From Climacium dendroides (taxonomy: Eukaryota; Streptophyta; Bryopsida; Hypnales; Climaciaceae): a stretch of DNA of 64,000 nucleotides. The DNA is taken from the NCBI GenBank assembly GCA_950106755.1, contig OX467083.1, positions 1,401,501 through 1,465,500 on the forward strand, read 5' to 3'. Below are positions 59,580 through 64,000 of the stretch, one piece after another; the first letter of the stretch is position 1, and every line of letters starts with the position of its first letter. A program made the translations under genes and the position numbers. Below the pieces are notes generated by a model. That model was not told the origin of the DNA, ran no database searches, and saw nothing but the letters and a program-made list of their open reading frames with translations.

Positions 59580-60848
59580 AAAATCCCATGTTCACTTAGA
59601 AGATTTCCTTTGCCTTGAAACTGGTGCCTATAAGGTAATGTCTTATAGCTAGAACCCTATGATGAAGTTGTACCATGCTTTACATGCTCTTTAGTTAGTT
59701 TGCTTACATCCAATGATCTTGCTAAGTATACACAGACTTGCACATAGAAACAAATTTGCAACAACATAAGTTTCTAGTTTGTTCAACTAAATCCTACTAT
59801 TTGCACTTCAAATAAATTGGCCACAACAATTGACACAATCAAGAAGATGCAATTGAACTAGAAATAAACCAAAAAAATAAGAGCTTAAAGACTACCAAAC
59901 TACTATATGCACCGACCAAATGCACGAGACATCCTAATCAAGATATAACCGGTTGTTGACTTTTCAACACTAATGTGGCACCGTTGCATTGGCAACCAAT
60001 CACCATTGTCATTACAAGTTGAAATGCATAACCTTCTTTCTTTTTAACTTGCTTCATATACCCTTGGATCATAAAGATCAAAAATTATAATTGAAAAATA
60101 TAAAATTGGTTATGTACAATAATCTATTCACCGCTAGTACAATTTGTTAGTTATCTAATACATAACAGCTAGAGAGAAATAATAAGCAAAAGGGGGAGGG
60201 AAGGGAAGGGTCATGGTCCGATGGGAGGTAGGAGGTTAAATGGAAATGCACATGAAGTGCAAGTAAACCCTATTCCATCAAAGAGGAACTAGTGTGGCAT
60301 TTTTTTAGGGTTTAGGATCTTACTCAATAATGTGATGTTTTTAGTAGACTTGAAGAGTTTAGTCATGAGCTTATATTTGTGACTATGTGGAAGCCGATCA
60401 AGAAGGTTACCGACATTCTAGCATACTGAAGAAAAATGTGCTCCTGGATAACATTTCTTACTTTTGAATTTCATATGCAACTTCGTGCTCAGTAATGAAA
60501 TCCATGTGCTTCTTGATTAGTCTCTAAGGAATTCTTTTCAACTTTGGCATCATTCACTATCTAGCTATGTTTTCATGTAGGGCAATGCCTAATGAGGAGG
60601 GAATTGTGAGAAAAAATGGCATGATGTGGAAGCCCACTTTTTCCCACAATTCCCAACAAAAAGAGCATTGTCTAGCAGAATTTGCTTGGTAGAAAATAGA
60701 TGATAAAGAGTCTCCAGAGTACAATTTGGATGGATAATCCGTAATCCACAATTATGCATGGAAACCTGCATAATTCACTTGAAACCCTAATTCTACCAAA
60801 TAACGTGCCTACAAAATGAATGTGAAACTTGCTGGTGGTGGATAATGT
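59580..60848. other. AT-rich intergenic DNA
   Basis: No gene or bounded repeat recognised. Confidence 0.4.
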
Positions 60849-61205
60849 TCATGTTTTTGTATACTCCAAAATTGAATTGCAATTGTAGGTGGTTAAGTGC
60901 TTGGAAAAAAATGTACATATGGTTTTTAGGAAAACATGTTCTTCTAAGAGATGAATTGGCCTAACTTTCTTAATTGGGTCACACAATGGGATATCTTCTT
61001 GTAATCTTGGCTCTTCAATATGGTATTCAACACATGTTGCTCTTTGAGTAGAGTGTGTTAAAGTAAACAAACACAAATTCGCCCCAAGTTCAATTGTGAC
61101 CCCTAATTTTGAGTACAATTGTTCCGTGTTGCATCCTAATGTAGTCAAAAATGTTAGGTTGGCATAATGACAACTTGAGTGTAGAGTTACGTTGCAAAGT
61201 CTCAA
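60849..61205 (-). other. 118-codon open frame, possible gene relic
   Basis: No ATG at the start. It contains EEPRLQEDIPLCDPIKKVRP, which looks protein-like, between Leu/Thr/Cys-rich parts. No family recognised and no splice partner seen. Confidence 0.2.
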
Positions 61206-62117
61206 TTATAAAACTCCAATGAATACTCTCATTTGGGCTACATTCATGCTAACAATACTCAATTTCAACTTTGAGTTATTGAATTTGAATGTTAAGTCCT
61301 ACACTTTGGTGGGTTAGGACAAACAACCCATTTCCAACTACTTAAGCAACTACACATATTTAGAACATAGGTTTTTTGTATACAAAATTTTTCTCATGTA
61401 CAAAAAGAGAGTTTGAAAAGATTGCGTATTTTTCCAGAATTTTATTACACAAAATGTAAATACTATGAATTTTTTAATAAAAGATTCTCTTTAACCTATA
61501 ATGGTCATATAGACCTTTCTATTTCTAACCATATGCTGATTGCAAAATCAACCTAGCACTGGTTGCAAGTTGCAATATTGATGACCTTGTAGCCAATCAT
61601 AATGCGCCACAACTACTCCTTGAACTACACCACAACTTCATGGAAACAGTGCAGTCTATAGGTTGAAAATGGGTCGGCTACTCTAGCTTTTCATGCGTCT
61701 GTTGCGGTGGCAGTGCCACTGATATTGACAGAGCAGGGGTTTCAAATTTCACTCTAGGTAACCTGCCTTACATAATTAACTCTTGCTGGTATGATGCCTT
61801 GAAGAGAATCAAAATTTGTCGACACATAGAACACAATCTGTGATCAAGAAGAGAGACGGTACCACGTACATATACTGTGTATCAATCATTGATGAAAATA
61901 GCATTACACAACTATGCAATGTTCTGAAAACTTAAAGTTACATATCGAGTTGAATGGGATAACTGGACATGCGCACCTGCGCCAATAATTAAAAAAAAAA
62001 TCTTTTCTATCCTGGCAGAGTAATACTGATACATTCAATGCCAATAATTCTCCAAGTATCGCCACTTTTAACACATTCTGATTCGATCGACACAATAGTA
62101 CATCCATAAAAAGTCAC
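61206..62117. other. Downstream flank of the TSPO gene
   Basis: This must hold the TSPO 3' UTR and polyadenylation region at its right end. Composition becomes less AT-rich from about 61570. No other gene is supported. Confidence 0.4.
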
Positions 62118-63993
62118 TTAAGATGATGCACTAGTGCCAAATTGCAAAGGCTGTGTAATACCAGAACGATCAACACCATTGTACATCCAGATATACCAGT
62201 TGAGCGAGAACGCAATGCTTACCCTGTTCACATCATAGACATGAAAGATAAGTGTCAATGAGGGATTACTAGTAATTCCTAAATGCTCAAGTTAAAATAG
62301 AAATCGCACATTGAAAGTTGACAAGCAATTATAGAAACTTTAAAAACATATTCCTAATGTTTTTTAAATCCTAAGATATGGAAGCGGACACTGTAGGCCC
62401 GATGGGCACTTTGGGGTCAAAAAACATACCAGACAATGTAGGGTATCAGCAAGTAGGCAGCGATGGGTTTGACAGGAAGAAAGAGATATATTGTAACAGC
62501 GATTCCCAACCACAGCATCACAATCTCCACAAGGGCGTAATCCTGAAGAGAATGGTGGAAGATGCATCAGCAAAAGTTTTTTGATAACTATCTATTTGGG
62601 ATATCTAGCAAGTCTAAGAAAACATACTCTGATAAGACAACACGCTTGGTTTTGATCAAGGTAACCTGACTTACAGGACGGTGCATGCCGAAGAATATCG
62701 GAGTCCACAAAAAGTTAAGGCCTAGCTGCATGATCCAAACACGTAAATGAATAAGCGAATGCCAGGATTAATGCTGTGTATGAGTTCCATGAATTGAAAT
62801 CATAACCTAAGTACACAATGCGGAGGAGCATCTGCTCAAGGGCAATGACTCAAAAAATCTCGCTATTTTCCAGATAAAGCATTAAAGCATACGATACCTG
62901 GATAATGTAAGCACCAAGAGGGTAGCTTTGGACGGCAAAACCTGCAAAGAATCAAGTACTACTGGTTTCAACTTCGATACTTCAGCTTCAGGGCACGTGC
63001 CGACAGGCATCATAAGGCACGAAGAGAGGTTTAACAAGAATCATATTATTCACGAAGGAAACTGCAATTAGAATCTTCTTTCTATTCAAATTCATCTCCA
63101 AAAGAGAGGGACCCACTAACCTCCTTCGTTCCATACTAGCCACGCTGCGACTCCCATCAAAGCGTAGAGAGCTGTCCACATTACAGGAAAGACCCAACCC
63201 TGCACAGCATTATTCTTGTCAACACAGCTGTCGTCCAAAACCATTACCAAGTACGAATTCTACGCATTCTTGTGGAAGAAGTTGCAGCATGCTTGACAAA
63301 AACAATCCTCCCAGCAAAACCGTCGAGTTCACGACGAATAAGAAAGTCGAGAAGAACCACAGGGACTCATGTTCCTTACCGGAGGCGTCCATGGGGCCTT
63401 ATTCAATTCCCTGTACCAATCTGCAAAATGAAGGCATCGCTCAACATTCACGAAGGAAACTGCATTTCAACGCATTTAATTCCAGTACTACAGGGCTTGT
63501 CTTCCTATCCATCCACGAGTCCTATGAAACTTCACCTCTTTTGGTTAGGCATGGCAACAGATAGGGCGATTTGGCAGAAAGACAGAAGATTCACAAACTG
63601 ATGGGCAAGAGACGGACATGGACATCACACTAATGAGCTCAAAGTGGATGCCATAAAATCCTAAAACCCTGGAAACCCTGAACTGAGCAATATCGTTTCA
63701 AAGCCTTTGAGAAAAAAGAGATATTGATTCAACACTATTTCAGACTTGTTATTGAACCAACACAAAAAAGACTTGCCAACACCTCTTCACCATTAGATTC
63801 ACTCCTACATTTTCACTACTGAAACAAGGTCAGTACCCCCACTTCAAATGACTTGGAGGATCACTCAAATAGAACATTGATACTTGAACGTACCAGAGTC
63901 TCCGCTTTGACCGAAGGCAGTGCTAATGAACGCCACCGTGAGTGGCAAGCCCACGGATACGACCAGAGCGACAATGCTCCGCACGTTCGCCAT
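62118..63993 (-). CDS. TSPO: TSPO, TspO/MBR translocator protein (seven exons)
   Basis: Seven exons on the minus strand, 63993-63894, 63420-63380, 63199-63121, 62941-62898, 62725-62675, 62542-62430 and 62223-62118, join through GT-AG introns in matching phases to 177 residues and a TAA stop. The family hallmarks are all present: WTPPGWVFPVMWTALYALMG (44-63), LGLNFLWTPIFFG (89-101), DYALVEIVMLWLG (106-118) and PYIVW...SLNWYIW (139-155). Five membrane helices are expected at about 5-27, 48-70, 79-100, 106-127 and 131-155. TspO proteins bind heme, other tetrapyrroles and sterols; in plants they sit in secretory-pathway or, in moss, mitochondrial membranes and respond to stress. The start is the first ATG before the first helix; there is only a short N-terminus, unlike the longer extension of angiosperm TSPO. 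The promoter lies beyond the window edge. Confidence 0.93.
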
Positions 63994-64000
63994 CTGTACA

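Overview
This is nuclear DNA of a land plant. The evidence is spliced genes with GT-AG introns of about 0.1-0.9 kb, a plant-type F-box/kelch gene, a multi-exon TSPO gene, a fragment of the plant endosomal gene GRV2, and several plant-style DNA transposon families (CACTA, Tourist-like, hAT-like, Helitron). The species cannot be fixed from the sequence. The intron-rich TSPO without a long N-terminal extension, together with the F-box architecture, makes a non-angiosperm (bryophyte or other seedless plant) my best guess, held weakly.

Layout. The left end (0.3-8.3 kb) carries an unrecognised eight-exon gene on the minus strand. All seven of its splice junctions keep frame, but one TAG interrupts it. 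Facing away from it is an uninterrupted two-exon gene derived from a CACTA/TNP2-type transposase, followed by a broken GRV2 fragment. From 8.3 to 14.5 kb there is one weak exon candidate, a 0.93 kb miniature transposon and a foldback repeat. At 14.5-18.0 kb lies an intact three-exon F-box/kelch gene (651 codons, minus strand) with a miniature transposon inside its first intron. From 18 to 23.4 kb the DNA is less AT-rich and holds small repeats but no gene I can defend.

From about 23.4 to 54 kb is a gene-poor, AT-rich repeat desert. It contains a 2.7 kb non-autonomous CACTA element (perfect 3-bp target duplication, internal array with a 224-bp higher-order period), an hAT-like MITE family, three head-to-tail Helitron-like copies plus a fourth in opposite orientation, a Tourist-like MITE with TAA duplications, a 2.3 kb element with 260-280 bp inverted arms, and several copies of a CCCCTAAAG-ended MITE family flanked by TTAA. 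From 54 to 62 kb there are further decayed repeats and a perfect 33-bp-arm hairpin.

The right end (62.1-64.0 kb, minus strand) is a complete seven-exon TSPO (TspO/MBR) gene of 177 codons whose start lies 8 bases inside the window edge.

The genes do not form a pathway. Two ordinary host genes (F-box and TSPO) flank a transposon-rich interval, and a transposase-derived pair of genes sits at the left. The most unusual items are the TTAA-flanked family with piggyBac-like end structure, the tandem Helitron-like cluster, the CACTA internal higher-order array, and the single-stop left-end gene. No CRISPR array, tRNA gene or viral genome was seen.
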